Source: Purshia tridentata (Eukaryota > Streptophyta > Magnoliopsida > Rosales > Rosaceae). Taken from it: 41,375 nucleotides of DNA. The DNA lies in assembly GCA_003254885.1 (NCBI GenBank), contig QANT01006480.1, positions 1-41,375 on the forward strand. Direction: 5' to 3'. A program made the translations under genes and the position numbers. The first letter of the stretch is position 1. Each line of letters starts with the position of its first letter. Of this stretch, positions 10,201-23,300 are shown piece by piece. Below the pieces are notes generated by a model. The model did no database searches. It saw only the letters and a program-made list of their open reading frames with translations, and was not told the DNA's origin.

Positions 10201-11621
10201 GCTGTCAAACCCGTGCTTAATGCTTACATGAAGGTTAGTACTGAGCAAGCTGAGCTTCTTTAGGAATGCCAGAATTGTGTTACCTCTCTCTCTCTCATGT
10301 TTTTTTTTTCCTTAGTTCATGGTTTGCTCTCAATATATCATCTAAGTGGTGGCCCATGTGAGTGCCGCTAGAGTTTCTCATCTTTATTGGAATAACAAGT
10401 GCATTAAATTTACAGGGAGATATTGAAACACTGAAGAAGTATTGCAGCACTGAGGTGATTGAACGGTGTAAAGCCGAGCGTATGGCTTTACAGAGCCATG
10501 GTATCTTTATAGATAACAAGGTAATCAAGTTTGCTTCTTGTTTAATATATTAATGTTTCCATGCCATTTACATAGTTGAGTTCAATATTGAAGAAATGTT
10601 AACTAGAAATGCATGCTTATTTTTTTGTCTTTTACTATTGCATATAATTTTGATATTTGAGACTGAAGGCTAGACTTCGTTAAAATTGAGAAGTGATATT
10701 GGAGGTATAAACTTTAGTATTGCATGTGAATCTTTGCTGAAGCTAATATATGTATATAATAGCTAATAAATGTTTGATTTGATGAAGAAACTAAATTTCT
10801 TTGAAGTTTGGATCACTTAGATGTGGCAGCCACATTATTTTAAAATCACGTGGCAATAATAATGCAAGCTCTTTTTCATGACTTTGAGAGTTGATTAAGA
10901 TTACTAAATAGCAGCTTTTGCATGCTCTAGGGTCACATTAACTGAAGTCGGTTGAGAAGTCATTTGCAGCCTAATTTTTGTTTGTATACTGATATGGTAC
11001 AAATGAGTGAAGGAATATTTTTCAGGGATAAGCTTGTATATGGCATGGATATATTATTCATTGTGTTGGTAGTAAAGGGTTTTTTGGGTTGCAGATTCTG
11101 CATATATCTGATGTGGAAGTAAGAGAGACCAAACTGATGGGAGACTCTCCCATAATCATTGTAGCGGTAGGAATTTTATATTTTCTTAAAACCTTAATTG
11201 ATATAACAGAAGAAAATGCTGATAGCAACTGCCCTCTCCATGAACATTTTACAGTTCCAAACGCAGCAAGTGTATTGTGTACGTGACAAAACTGGTTCAA
11301 TAACAGAAGGCAGCAAGGTAAATGTTAATACGTATATATTTAATGTGTTATTTTCCCCACTTGATCATATTCACTTTCTCGTGGGTTGTGAAGAGCTGTA
11401 TAAACACATACTATTGTGTCATCGTTCTGGTTGTTGAGAGTTTTTATGTGTACAAACTTATGTTTTGTGATATGGTATTGCTTCATTAGGATACAATCCA
11501 CACAGTGTACTATGCCTGGGCCATGCAACAGGTGGATCTTGAAGAACTTGGTGAAGGTGCTCTCTACCCAATATGGAGGGTAAGAGAGATGCAACAATTT
11601 GGGGTTCAAGCCCTTATTTAG
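7234..11621 (+). CDS. TIM44: Mitochondrial import inner membrane translocase subunit TIM44
   Basis: Peripheral matrix-side subunit of the TIM23 complex that tethers mtHsp70 to the import channel. Fourteen exons give 485 aa: 7234-7311, 7421-7527, 8081-8164, 8303-8378, 8810-8854, 8941-9360, 9474-9542, 9839-9903, 9989-10057, 10161-10233, 10416-10520, 11095-11166, 11255-11317, 11490-11621; every junction keeps phase. The N-terminus ([19 protein letters not shown]) is a basic mitochondrial presequence. A charged helical region follows ([39 protein letters not shown]). Exons 9-14 encode the Tim44 domain that binds cardiolipin-rich membrane: [60 protein letters not shown] and the final [20 protein letters not shown]. 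Length matches Arabidopsis TIM44 proteins (about 470 aa). The gene seems complete and undamaged. Confidence 0.95.
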
Positions 11622-13036
11622 TTCTCTTCACGTAAAAGTCTGATGGTATTGATGGATGTTGTAGCAAACTTCCTTGGGTTGTTATTTACTGCCAGGAAAT
11701 TTTGAAGTAGATTATTTTTCATTTGTTGCTTATCAATTAAACATTGTTGTGTACTAACACTAAGCATAATTATATATTTTAAAGGAATATTTTTTCTCAC
11801 ATTTAAATAAATTAATAAATTCTTTCTGCCAAATAGAGTACAAATATGCTTTTTTGTTTCTTAAAATAATAAGACACAGTGAAATGTAATAGTCTCTATT
11901 GGTTGCTGCTTGCATTTGATTCTACGCGACCTTAGAATCTTTTACAAGTTGCAGAAAAGGTTAAGTAGATGCACTGTAACTGCACTTGCTTACTTACTAC
12001 CACTAGTTGGGAGAATAGACATAAAAAGGAGAAGGTAAAAAAGGGCATCCATGATCCATCTCCATCATATCTCATATTGATAAGGCATCTTGAAACACTA
12101 AGATATGCGATGGCCTAAACCTAAAGGTTTATTTCTTGGGCAGAAAAGGTCAACCCACTTATAGCAGTAGCACAAAGAGACAAAACGCTCTCTCCACAAA
12201 AGAGCTGAGTTTGTTCATGTTTGAGCCCAATTCGACATTTGAACTTGTTAATGGATTAGAGGAAGTATAGATCGAGTTTGAATGACTGTCAAGCAGAATT
12301 CGGGTTGGAATTTGAGCAATCTATGTTGAACAAAAACCCAACCCATTCGAACTCATAAAATATAATTATGAGTTAAACTTGGATTAAATCCATTCTAGTC
12401 TAAATGGGGTCGATTGACTCCATGAACCCAGAAATCCTAGGCTTGATGAAAGTGGTTGACTCCATTAACCCATGGAGGTTGGTGGAGTAACAGGGGCAAG
12501 GTTACAGCAATGGTGTTTGTCATGGAGAGATAATTTTTAAAAAAATTAGGTGAGAGTTTGTCATCTTCTCACAAACCAAATAATAGTCTTGAAATTGTAA
12601 GTTCAAAACAAAGTGAGCTAGATGCAATTTTGGTGACCCTTCCTGTTGACCGTGGACTTCAATCCCTAATGTTGGATTATGATCTTATGATCTAAAAGAA
12701 ATATTCGTGAATTTCTTAATCTTGATCCCATAACGATGGATTTCTGGATCCGTCACTCTAAATGGGTTGATATTGGGTTTGAGACTTAAATTAGTTATCT
12801 TGCATGTCGACTTTAGGTGGGCTCTGCATCTTTCAATCCATCCACACTATGAAAGTTGCACCATATATTCTAGAATCAAGCTGTTTTTTGGCTTATATAT
12901 AAACTGCTTACTTTTAAACGCGTAGAGTAAGAAGTAAGCTACTAATCCATATATAAAATTGAACAAAGCAAGTCCAGCCAAAATAATAATAAAGAAAATC
13001 CAAAAGTTAAAAGAATCTAGCAGCTGCTTACCCCAC
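11622..13036. other. Intergenic, no gene seen
   Basis: About 1.4 kb of AT-rich sequence between TIM44 and the DUF761 gene. It holds the TIM44 3' UTR and the distal promoter of the next gene. No ORF with a recognisable domain, RNA gene or clear repeat found. Confidence 0.45.
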
Positions 13037-13044
13037 TATAAAAA
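13037..13044 (+). promoter_or_regulatory. TATA box of DUF761 gene
   Basis: TATAAAAA, 73 bp upstream of the ATG at 13110. Confidence 0.6.
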
Positions 13045-13109
13045 AACCCATCTAAACACAAACTCACAACACTGCATAGCCAAAAGCCTTCCCTCACTCT
13101 GTGTCTCTC

Positions 13110-13709
13110 ATGTCTTGCTTGAGACTGAGGCTTCCACCAGCCAAAAGGGCTTGGAAGAGCATCACTTCCAAAATACAGAGCAAACTCTACAAACCCAAAG
13201 GCATCCACAAACCCAGAAGGAATCGTGTCAACACCATAACTGGTACAGCAGCAGCAGCTTCTGTTAGACTTCGACCCTACAAATTTCTCCAACTACGTTT
13301 CCAAAGAAAACCACGCCTTGCCTTGCGTTTTCCCTTCAGTCGCCACAAGCTCCTTCACAATCATCATCACCCTGCACATGTGTATGTTGACAGGTTGTTT
13401 AAAGAGACTGCTGGGTATGAGCTAGCAAAGTGTCCGCCCAGCACGTCGACCAAGTATATCAAGCCTGCCAATGATCATCATCATCATCCTGAGCCCGGTG
13501 CTGTGCCGGGATCAACAAGCTGCAGGCAATCTGCAGCAGCTTCTCATGAAAGCGTGACTCAATCACCAACTTGTGCAGAGGATGATATCTGGGAGTCGTT
13601 GGGATATGCTTCACCCCTGATGCAGGGAATTGATGAAAGAGCAGAGGAGTTTATAGCAAGGTTCAGAGCAGAAATGGAGGATCAAGAGAAGTTGGCACGT
13701 GGTTTGTAG
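13110..13709 (+). CDS. DUF761 (cotton fibre-like) protein
   Basis: Intronless gene for a 199-aa protein. The N-terminal half is strongly basic (MSCLRLRLPPAKRAWKSI, many Arg/Lys). The middle has His and Ser/Ala runs (HHHHPEPG). The C-terminus carries the DUF761 signature IDERAEEFIARFRAEMEDQ, typical of small plant proteins induced by stress or found in fibre-expressed cDNAs. Molecular role is not established. The first in-frame ATG is at 13110 (the codons just upstream, including a GTG at 13101, are open but give no ATG). A TATA box is 73 bp upstream. Confidence 0.85.
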   Translation: MSCLRLRLPPAKRAWKSITSKIQSKLYKPKGIHKPRRNRVNTITGTAAAASVRLRPYKFLQLRFQRKPRLALRFPFSRHKLLHNHHHPAHVYVDRLFKETAGYELAKCPPSTSTKYIKPANDHHHHPEPGAVPGSTSCRQSAAASHESVTQSPTCAEDDIWESLGYASPLMQGIDERAEEFIARFRAEMEDQEKLARGL

Positions 13710-14476
13710 TAAAACCCTTCATTATTTAGATTCAAAGGAGGGAAATTTGATTAGATCATAAGAATATGTAAATAAAGTGTCTGATTACTCTGCACAAGAA
13801 TTTCTTTGTTGTCCTAAAAGCAGTTGATGCCTTGCTTAGAAGTTGGAAGGTGTTAGGATGTCATGTAATAATGGAAGAGTATAGGTTTGGTTGTAGTCTT
13901 GCAGGTCATTTCATGATGGGTCTGCAAAAGAGTCAAAAAAAAAAAGAAGAAAAAAAGGCCAATTTTAGATTAAATGTGGATCCCAAAGGTAAATAATGGG
14001 ATTTATTGTACAAAATTTTGGTTTTCAACTAATGTATAAATTAATAGTATTATTATTTATTAGCTGATTGTATTACATTAGAGTTTTGAATTAAGAAATT
14101 GAGTTTTGAAGAGGTCTGGTTTATAAAAAAAACATTTGGGTTCAAATAAATTATTTTACAAAATTTTGAGTGAAAATAAGACACAAAAAGATTGAGTTAA
14201 ATTAAACCCACTCCTGAGTCCTAACAAAAAAACAAAAGCAATATTAATCAATTAAATACAAGAAAAAACCTCATATTACCCATAACCATAAAGATCAAAT
14301 ATCCAAATGATGTAGTGCTCATGAGAAGAATAGAATATTAAAAAACATAAAATGTATTACAAGTCACACACAACAACACATTGGTATTCTACAACTTAAA
14401 TTTTTTTTTTTTTTTTTTTGGTCACAAGTTTGCTGGGGTCATAGACCCTCTTAGTCCCTTCTATGTTCCGCCCCTA
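13710..14476. other. Space between converging DUF761 and SLU7 genes
   Basis: AT-rich, contains two 3' UTRs. Includes an A-rich run near 13936-13957 and a 19-20 base T run at about 14400-14419. No gene seen. Confidence 0.45.
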
Positions 14477-17220
14477 TCAGTTGAGAAAGTCCTTCATTGG
14501 ATCATCATGATGGAGTTTCTTCATCCTATAAGCCTCCATATCCTCAGCAGTAACCTGAAATTGATAGAAAATGGTGAGAAAATCCACAAGAAAGCTACGC
14601 AGACTCCACTTAAACACTAGGCAAATTCGCCAAAGAAAAAAAAAAAAATTATACCTCGTCATTCCATCTAACATTATATTTGCGCTTCCTCTCATCTCTC
14701 TCTTCTCTCTTCCTTTCATCCTCCTGTCCAAGCCAAAATTGTATAATATTAATTAAAAAATCCAACAAAAAATTCAAAATATAGACATGTTATCTTTCAA
14801 CTCAAGATTTCAAGTTGTATAGAAAGCTGACGACACCTTTTTAAGAGCTTCAGCAAGTAATTTCTCATCTAAAACCAAATCATCTGGGATATCAGTTCCC
14901 CAAGTAGCAAGTCTTTTCTCTTCTGCTGGAGGAGGCATCTCTGTTTTCAGGTTTGTAACACAAGTTAGAAAAGAGAAGAAAATGTAAGCGTTATTCAAAT
15001 ATTACATATCAGTATAAAAGATTATATCTACTTAAAAGGGAAAACCATTTGGGGACAGAGGAGACCGGTATACTAACCTTCAGTGGCCTCTTTACGAGCA
15101 ATGTTAGCCTTCATAAGATCCATTGCAGCCTCAGCAGCCTCAATTCCAGCAGCACCTGTACAATAGCTACTGCGAATCAACTGCTTACAACACCTGTAGC
15201 CCCATTGATGATCCTTCCACCATGAACCCCATACACTGGTGTGGTTGTTGATATAGACATCTTCTTCATACTTGCTTCTAGGAAGTGCTGTTTCCTGTAT
15301 TGAGGCAGATTGATCAGATATCTATCATAATTGAGTCTTTGACAGACTGATTATCACCCCTCAATTTTAAACTTGATAATGAGTCAGATTAAAAATTTAA
15401 GTTGCAAAATAAAAGCCTAAGTATAGCATCAAGAGTAAATTGTAGATGCAAAATGTTTACCTGCCCCTTGATGATCCTCCCAGCACGATCATATTCAACT
15501 TCTCTTTCACTCTGTCCCAGTAGAAGCTCCCTTGGAAATTCTTCTTCATTAGCTGCATTGCCATACTTCTCCAAGACGGTGTCCTTCGTTTTTGACTTCA
15601 AGTTCTCCTTAATTACCTTATAATTCTTATAAAGCAACTCGGCCTGGGATGGGGCTGCTTGCATGTGAATATCTTGTCCCTTCTCAAACGCTTCCCAAGC
15701 ATGGATGTTCATCTGCTTGAACTCCAAAGCTTGACCACTACTTCTATATCGGTTGTCACCGCTGTAAAACTTCTCATTTGGATCTGCATCTGGAAGGGGG
15801 TCCTCACGCATGGACCGGGTTTTGGGATCATAATGCGCAGAGTTGACATCAAGGTTTAAAAGATATTTTGCTGTATCCTCACGAATACGCAAATTCCTGA
15901 CCGTTCCTGTGCTCCCACCACCTGTAGTACGCACACGCTTCTCAACCTTTGCAAAGTCCATTTGTTTGCTCTCATCAACCTTGGCTTCATCCACCCTCAA
16001 ATCATCCTCATCCTCATCCTCGTCCTCATCCTCATCCTCATCACTAACTTTTTCCTCACCATTTTGGTTATTATTTTTCTCCTCTAATTTCTTGAGTTGT
16101 TGTTCCTTTAAGTATTTCCTTCGAGCCTCATCTCTTGATTCATATCTCTCAATGACACGGGCATATGTTGATGCATCATATCCATTCCAGCGGTCCCGTT
16201 TTCCATCATAGTCAAGCTCAAACGTCTCTATCTTCTCATCAGGAGCAATGTGTTTGTTCGTCCACTTTGCTCCCACTCTCCTGGGTCTTTCCATGCATGC
16301 CTTTGTTTCATGTGTCATGGCTCCACAGTTCTCACATGCACCCTTCCTATATTTATCAGCTTGGTATATCTTTGCACCTCTGTCATACCATGATTTTGTG
16401 TAATTTGGATCTGATTTCCATTTCCTTTGATGTTTTAAGCTAGGTCTCTCAGAATTGAGATACCAAGGAGCAGATGACATATACTGGGGAATATGAGGAT
16501 TGATCTCCTTTCCATCTTCATCCAATTCAGCCGGTGCAAGCCCAGCCTTACGCGCTTCTTCCAATTCAATTTGCTTACGATGGTCTTCCCTAGATTTGAA
16601 TGCCACTACAATACCAACCACATAAGAATATCAATATAGTAGTGGAGAAGAAATACAACTCTGAAAAACACAAGTTTCGGCAAAAAGCAAACAAGAAAAA
16701 AAGTGATCTAGAATAACATAAATTTAGTCTACATAAAGAGAAATCTCAAATTATTATATCCATAGTAATTGCTAAGGTAAGGCCTACATGTTTTCCTAAC
16801 ACTACTGAAAATCAATAATTCACAAAAATAAAAAAATTAGTAAATAAGCATGATTTGAACTTAAAAACCAAACGCCAACAAACTTGAATGGGGTAACTGG
16901 TAAGACCCATTGAATCTCAAAGTTTCATCATATAATTTCAACCAAAAGCCAATCTTTGGCAGAGAATATTAATAAAACTATCAACTCCCCTCCCGATAAT
17001 ACCCTAAAAGTCCATAAACGAAACTCAGCTCAAAAAAACCCAATCGCAATAAGTAAACGATATGATTCTAAATTTCACACCCATAAATTACAAGAAATAT
17101 TACACAAAGGAAGGATCTTTCGAAAATGATTCAGAAAATTTTAAGAACAAAGTGTCAAATTAATCAAATGTAAGATCCGGAAACAAAGGCAAAGAAGAAA
17201 GAACCTGAAGCGGTCGCCAT
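14477..17220 (-). CDS. SLU7: Pre-mRNA splicing factor SLU7
   Basis: Second-step splicing factor that helps 3' splice-site choice in the spliceosome. Six exons on the reverse strand give 542 aa: 17220-17205, 16605-15461, 15294-15078, 14940-14837, 14723-14655, 14554-14477. Exon 1 encodes only MATAS; the large exon 2 begins [25 protein letters not shown] zinc knuckle (CX2CX4HX4C: C96, C99, H104, C109) is intact. [20 protein letters not shown] and [20 protein letters not shown] are family hallmarks. An acidic Asp-Glu run lies at about residues 194-207. Exon 3 has [18 protein letters not shown] and exon 6 ends DPMKDFLN. Arabidopsis SLU7 proteins are about 535 aa, so the gene is full length. Confidence 0.96.
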
Positions 17221-18742
17221 AGTTGGTCGTCTCCAAGCTAAAGCTCCAAAGAGCCCTAATTATAATTTGAAATTATACAGTGGAACGAAGATCAAAAGAT
17301 AAAGCCCTAGCCTGAATAGGGAAAAAATGAGAGGGTCTTTTTTGTCGGTATATATGTTCCTCTGCAGACAGGTAGAAGTGACACAGTGAGGCGGTTATGT
17401 TCCTTCCCGCCAAAACGGCCACGTTTCGTGTGTACTTAAAACCTTATTATTGGGCTTCCAGTTTTTTGTTTGGATGTCGGCCCAAGTTAACCACATATGG
17501 ACCTCAGGTTTACTTTTTGGGCTTTGCTTAATATTTGGGACCCAAATTTAGGTCTGAGGGTTTCCCAAGCTTGATCCCAATTTAAAAATAAAAAAGCATT
17601 TCTTTCAGTGGTAGAATAGGAATGTTCAAACTTCAAAGTATTTCAAGAGGAAGATAAAGCTGATTTTCCTAAATTAGTAAGAAAAAACAAGTTAAATTTA
17701 TTCATCAAATAATGTGTCATTTCTTTATTGATTGTAAATAAATCTGCTTTAAATTGGGTTTAAATTTGAATAAATAAAAAACTTTTAAAATATCATTTGG
17801 TGAATAAATTTAATGAATATAGCACTATTATATATATATATTTATTTATGCTTTTAAAAAAACAACAATATATTCCTTTAATTGTAGACTTTTAGTGCTT
17901 TACTAATTAAATAGTGTGAGACAAATTAAGTAGTTGAGTGGATATTAGCATAGACATGCATATCTTGTGGGGGATTATATAGGCTTCTTTTTAAAAAAAT
18001 ATGCTTTAAATTCATGTTAGCTACATGCACACACTCTTTTTTCAGGCTTGCCCAAAGCACGTGTTTGGCGCTTTGTTTCTTTTTCTTGGTATGTTCCTCT
18101 CAAAGGATAATTATCCAGGATTATAAAATAGATAAGTTGATGATACTTGATAACTCCAAATCTGATATTCAGGAGGAAATTAAAGAAAACTCCAACTTGA
18201 TATGAAGACTACTGTTTGGTAATCATGCAATATTAGAAAGTTAAGAGGGAAGAGAAAGAGGAGAAGAGGTATCCATATATAGAAAGAATTGAGTATAGAC
18301 CCAACTCCCAACCCATTTTGTCACATTTAGAACAATAACAATGTGAAGTAATATTCTTCTATTAAACAAAAATCCCATATATATTATGATTTAGTTTTGC
18401 AATCTTGGCCTAAATTTCCTTAATGGTTTACTGGAATATTGTAACATTGGACCTTATGGTGATCATAAGTCTCACCCTATCACATTGAAATTGTCCTGGT
18501 GTGCTGCAAGTTAAAAAATGATTGCTTTTTGTTGATAGAACAATATATAACATGATATTTTGTCCATGAGCATTGAGCAATCCATCAATTCCGACAAAAT
18601 TGAACACTTAATAGTATATATACTCTTTTTGCCGCGTTGAATAACGACCTCATTTTCAGGCAGGCTCAAAGAAATTGGACGTACAACTTGTACATATGGC
18701 CAACTCAAAATATAACCAAGAAAATTACAAAATAGCAGTCAT
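17221..18742. other. SLU7 upstream region and MYB downstream spacer
   Basis: AT-rich. Close to SLU7 there are site II-like motifs (TGGGCT near 17453, GGCCCA near 17480, TGGGCT near 17518), common in promoters of housekeeping plant genes. The rest holds the MYB 3' UTR. No other gene seen; small open frames are random-looking. Confidence 0.45.
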
Positions 18743-20227
18743 TCAAATTTGTAATAACTCAGGGATTTGATCCTCTGCTCTTGTGAAAACGCTGTACCAA
18801 AAGTCCATGCTATGATCATACAAATCTGAACTAAACCCATCAATAATAGGCTCCAAATTCACTTGTGGTTCTTGTGGGTCTGCACCAATTGCCTCAAAAT
18901 CATTCACCACCACCCCACAATTCTCAGCTGACAAGACTTCTGACCAGAAATTCTCATCCACTTCTGGTAATAAATTATTTGCTGCACAATCGTTAACTTT
19001 CATGCTGGTGGTGGTGACAGAGCATGTGTCACTTGAAGTAGTGCATTGTGGTGGAGAAACTGGCCCATAATCCACGGTTTCGGGTTCGGGTTTTGGACCT
19101 TCTGCTTCTTGTTTGGTATATGGGTAGGGGTTAGAGGTGTGGTTTTGTTGTTGTTGAAGCCTCTTTTTCAAGTGGGTGTGCCATACGTTTTTTATTTCAT
19201 TGTCTGTGCGTCCCGGCAATCTTGCTGCAATAGCCGACCATCTGAGGAAAAGGAGGTAGTAAAATCAGATTAGGATACGCAGTAGATGCATTAAAAATTG
19301 ATGCGTAAAGACGTAAAGTCTAAGCAAATGTAAACAAATGCCATCAATTCTGTTTTCTACTGTCACATGAATGATTAAGTGCACTATGCAAAGTGCTATG
19401 CTGCATGTCTAATAGTATTTTAATGAAGGCTTGAAAAACGTGTCTGGTTTTTTGTTTTTAACCTAGCACACGAGAAGGTCAAGTATGCACAAGGAATCTT
19501 TTCAGTCCCACATGTTTCACTGGCATGCATATATACTCCAGCAGAAGCGTGTGATCAGAATGTGGAGTGTTGTCCTATATTGATCTTGCATAATAGCTTG
19601 AAAGAGCCTTGGACTATTCCTTCTATTATTAATTGATCTTGAGATGAATACCTAGTACTTTTTTTCAATATCTTCACCGACTAGTATAATTGTCTTTCAG
19701 AAAAACTGAACAATACTTTTGACTTATTACTGTCATTCCTCCTAAATCAATCACAATTTGACATGTAAATTGATCATCATGATATGGTTGCATACCTATT
19801 TCCCAACATTTGATGCAAGTTGATGATCGTGTCTTCTTCTTCCCTGCTAAAATTGCCTCGTTTAATATCTGGCCTCAAGTAGTTTGTCCATCTGAGTCTG
19901 CAACTCTTTCCGCACCTTAATAAACCTGTATAGAAATCAACAGACACTCGTCAAGGTTCAGATTAAACCATTCGAGTATGCATTTTCTTCTTAATTTCCC
20001 ATCAACAGTCATGAAATTCAGAGTCCAAGTTAGTACCAAATGAAATTGAACAATTGAGTGAAAAAGAATTAATTAATTGGCAATATTTAGTTACCTGCTT
20101 GTTTAGGAAGTGCCCTCCAGTTGCCATGGCCATACTGTTGAATGTAAGTGATGAGTAAGTGATCTTCTTCAGGGGTCCAAGGGCCTTTCTTCAACCCCAT
20201 CTTCTCACAGCATGGAGCTCTCACCAT
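18743..20227 (-). CDS. R2R3-MYB transcription factor, MYB13/14/15-like (subgroup 2)
   Basis: Nuclear DNA-binding regulator. Three exons on the reverse strand: 20227-20095, 19925-19796, 19241-18743; 253 aa. Both MYB intron positions are the conserved plant ones. R2 contains [16 protein letters not shown] and [21 protein letters not shown]3 contains [37 protein letters not shown] and [11 protein letters not shown]. The C-terminal part has an FWSE motif ([10 protein letters not shown]) and a terminal [11 protein letters not shown]...IPEL block, both matching subgroup 2 (AtMYB13, 14, 15), which act in cold, stress and phenylpropanoid or stilbene control. The exact orthologue among these is not resolved. 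A TATA tract lies about 155 bp upstream of the ATG. Confidence 0.92.
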
Positions 20228-20382
20228 TTTTGGTCTCTTGATTTCAAAATTGATGATAATCAGAAACCCTTGTAGCTAGTACTGAGGCTGCAGAGCTGGT
20301 AGCCTTTGTTTTTTTAACTCTCTTTGCAATCTAAACGCTCAGAACAATGATAGCAAGGCCAAAGGATGAGACATGAGAGGAG

Positions 20383-20394
20383 TATATATATATA
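20383..20394 (-). promoter_or_regulatory. TATA box of MYB gene
   Basis: On the reverse strand a TATATATATATA tract starts about 155 bp upstream of the MYB ATG at 20227. Confidence 0.5.
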
Positions 20395-23300
20395 GGGGTG
20401 ATATTGATCATGTGATGTGAGGCATCCCAAAGCAAAAGTATGCTGGCTGGTACAAATAGTCCAAGTACAGGATTAATTAAATGAATCCTATAAAGGCAAA
20501 TTAATCCGAACGTACATTTTCTAGGAAATCTCTTGCTTTCTCTCATATCATATGTGGGGTATGTATACTGTGGTGTACTGTGTCCATGACTCTTTGGATA
20601 GTCAAACTAAAACGTGGGGATATATATTTCCCTGAAATGCATGTGAAACATTTATGTGCTTGTGTTTACAAGTGCATGAATTTTTCATGCAACTCTGACT
20701 TTTCTACTTTGAATTATGATGCATTTACTCTTTTAAGTAAGAATTTATTTGTTTAATTTTTGTTTGATACTTAATTTTCTGAGGCCTTAAATCTAAATAG
20801 TTTTTTTAAAATTTTTTTTTGTTTTGCCCCTTTAACGTAAGATGATCAATACACATTTATGGGTGTGTAACTGTGTATGTATTGGGTGTATCCAGGAAAT
20901 CCAACTCGATAGATCTGTGGCATTGTTTCAAGTTCAACATCAATATATGCTTTGTGGGTCAAAGAAAGAGGCTTGTCCCCATGAGTAGGTTGTAGACTAA
21001 TTAAAGATGTTGCTCTCATTTTGGCCAAAAAAAGATGTTGCTCTCATATATGTCTTTGTATACGTAGGTAACAAAACACAATATGTTTCATATATAGTTT
21101 AATTTCAATTAATTAAATAAATAAAATTATTTCAAATTAAAAAAAATCCATTGAATAAAGTTATTTTTTTGAAAACAGAAAATATCTTAGAGCTCAGTTT
21201 TGTTTTTGTTCTAATTCTCTCCAATAAAAGTCTAAAAGAAGACCCACAAGAGTCAATGAGACGTGTGCATATGGATGATCGGCTTCTACTTCTAAATGTA
21301 ACAGTTGACATCTCCACTTCACAGAGAAGACTTTAATTAAAATGAGCTAATTTTAATTACATTCACATTTGAATTCATAGGTCTCCGAGAAAATTGGTCT
21401 ATGTGCCTAAAATGATGGATATCGCTATCTGTAAAGTATTCAAACCTAATTAAAATACTTTAAAGACAAACATACGTATACGTGTGATATATATATATAG
21501 GTGTTTTTTTATCAAAGAGTAAAGACCAATTGGTTTAGGTTCAAGTAATGTTGCGTTTAATTATCAGAATGTTAAGAAAATGACATATAAAACTGTACAA
21601 CAAGAAACTGTGAAACCAATTAATTAATTAGCAATGAAATTATGGCCTAGTAGGACAGCAAATGCCACTAAGCTCACCACTAGCTCGAGCTTCATCTCAC
21701 CATATTTCTCCATATGTTTTTATGTGTGTAAGATTTTCAAAGAGAAGGAATTAAATTATTCATGCCGCCTTTGAAGTACTGGGACCAGAGAGCTAGGCCA
21801 TTCATAATTAATTAAACCATATTTGACAATTGTACACGAAAATATATAATCCAATGATGATATCAACAAGTTGAACTAAATAAATCAGGAATTTCCGTCA
21901 ACATGGACAAACAAGTGCTGATAATCACTAAGTGGAACTAATAATCATTTACGATTTAAAATAATAATCATATACAATATTATTAGTCGTATGACTGTCC
22001 CTGCCGATTACTCACTAATTATGTCACTAACCACTTAAAATTAAGTTACTCGATCTTAACTTTCTTTCTTTTTTTCTTCCCACTATAGAAGTGCACGTAC
22101 TTGGAAAAACTTAAAATGATTCGTTAATGCATGTAAAATTCATACAATTTGGATGATTGGATCTCTCTTATTGTACGTATCGGTTAATTAACAAATCAAC
22201 CCATTAATGATCTTTTAGGATAATGCTAATGCGTGCATTACCTTATGTTTATTTAAGTTGTCTTACTAATTAAGTTGTGGGGTCTCGAATTTAAATATCT
22301 AATTCTTCAATATGGTTAATTAATTTGATAAAGAAACAATTCAAAAAGGTTCTTATTAAGAATAATGATATTGAATTGATTTGAAGCCCAAACCAGTTGC
22401 TTAATGAAACCTCAGAATTCGTATAACTGATTGGATTAGGCAAAAACTTAGTTGGTGATGCTGAAAACCCCGATTGATCAACTTGGATATTAATTATAGG
22501 AATCAAATATATCAATGCCGCCATCCATATATACCCAAAAGCAGTCCATGCTTTGGTGCTTCTGAATGATCGAGGTATGAAATTTACTCTTTATTTGTCT
22601 TGTGTTATTGGCCTTTCTTTATAATTACTTAGGTAGGTATGATATGATTGAATATATTACAATCAACTCGTGCCTTATCGGTTTTACACAGAAATTAACT
22701 TTAGGTATACTCGACGTACTCTTTAAGGAAAAAGTATAGCTAGTTTTCAATCTTTAATCTTCTTGAATATTATTAAATATATGTGTTAATTAAACTTTGG
22801 CAACTTTTTTCTGGCCGGTTAAATGTATTAAGACCTAAATATGATCGTGAGTAAAGCTATATATCATAAGCGAAATCTTGAGTCTTGACTCTGGTGTGGT
22901 ACAGATTTTAATATATGTAGCTTTTGAAGTGAGTATGACCTACAAGCTATAAAATAAAGTAGTTTCAACGTACTTGATCTGAAAATCAAAAGCTAGTCAA
23001 TATTGCATAATCCATGACGTTACCGACATTGAAAATAGTAAGAAATTAGATGACGATAAATTTTGTTGATTTACCACTATTTAAAATAAATCCATCAACA
23101 AAATATTTTATATTCTAAAGGATGATAGTTTTAAAAACATGAAATATATATATATGGTGGATTAATTGACCCCATATGCCCTATGAACATAACTTCATGT
23201 TATATACATGTTTCTCTCAAATAGAGAAAACAAAATAGTGATCCAAAGAGGACCGCAATCAAATAATACAGCTGTAGCATGCGCGCATATGATCAAAGAT

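Noticed and set aside
15843..16211. Top-strand frame with a long poly-Ser run
   Set aside because: Antisense of the Asp-Glu tract in SLU7 exon 2.
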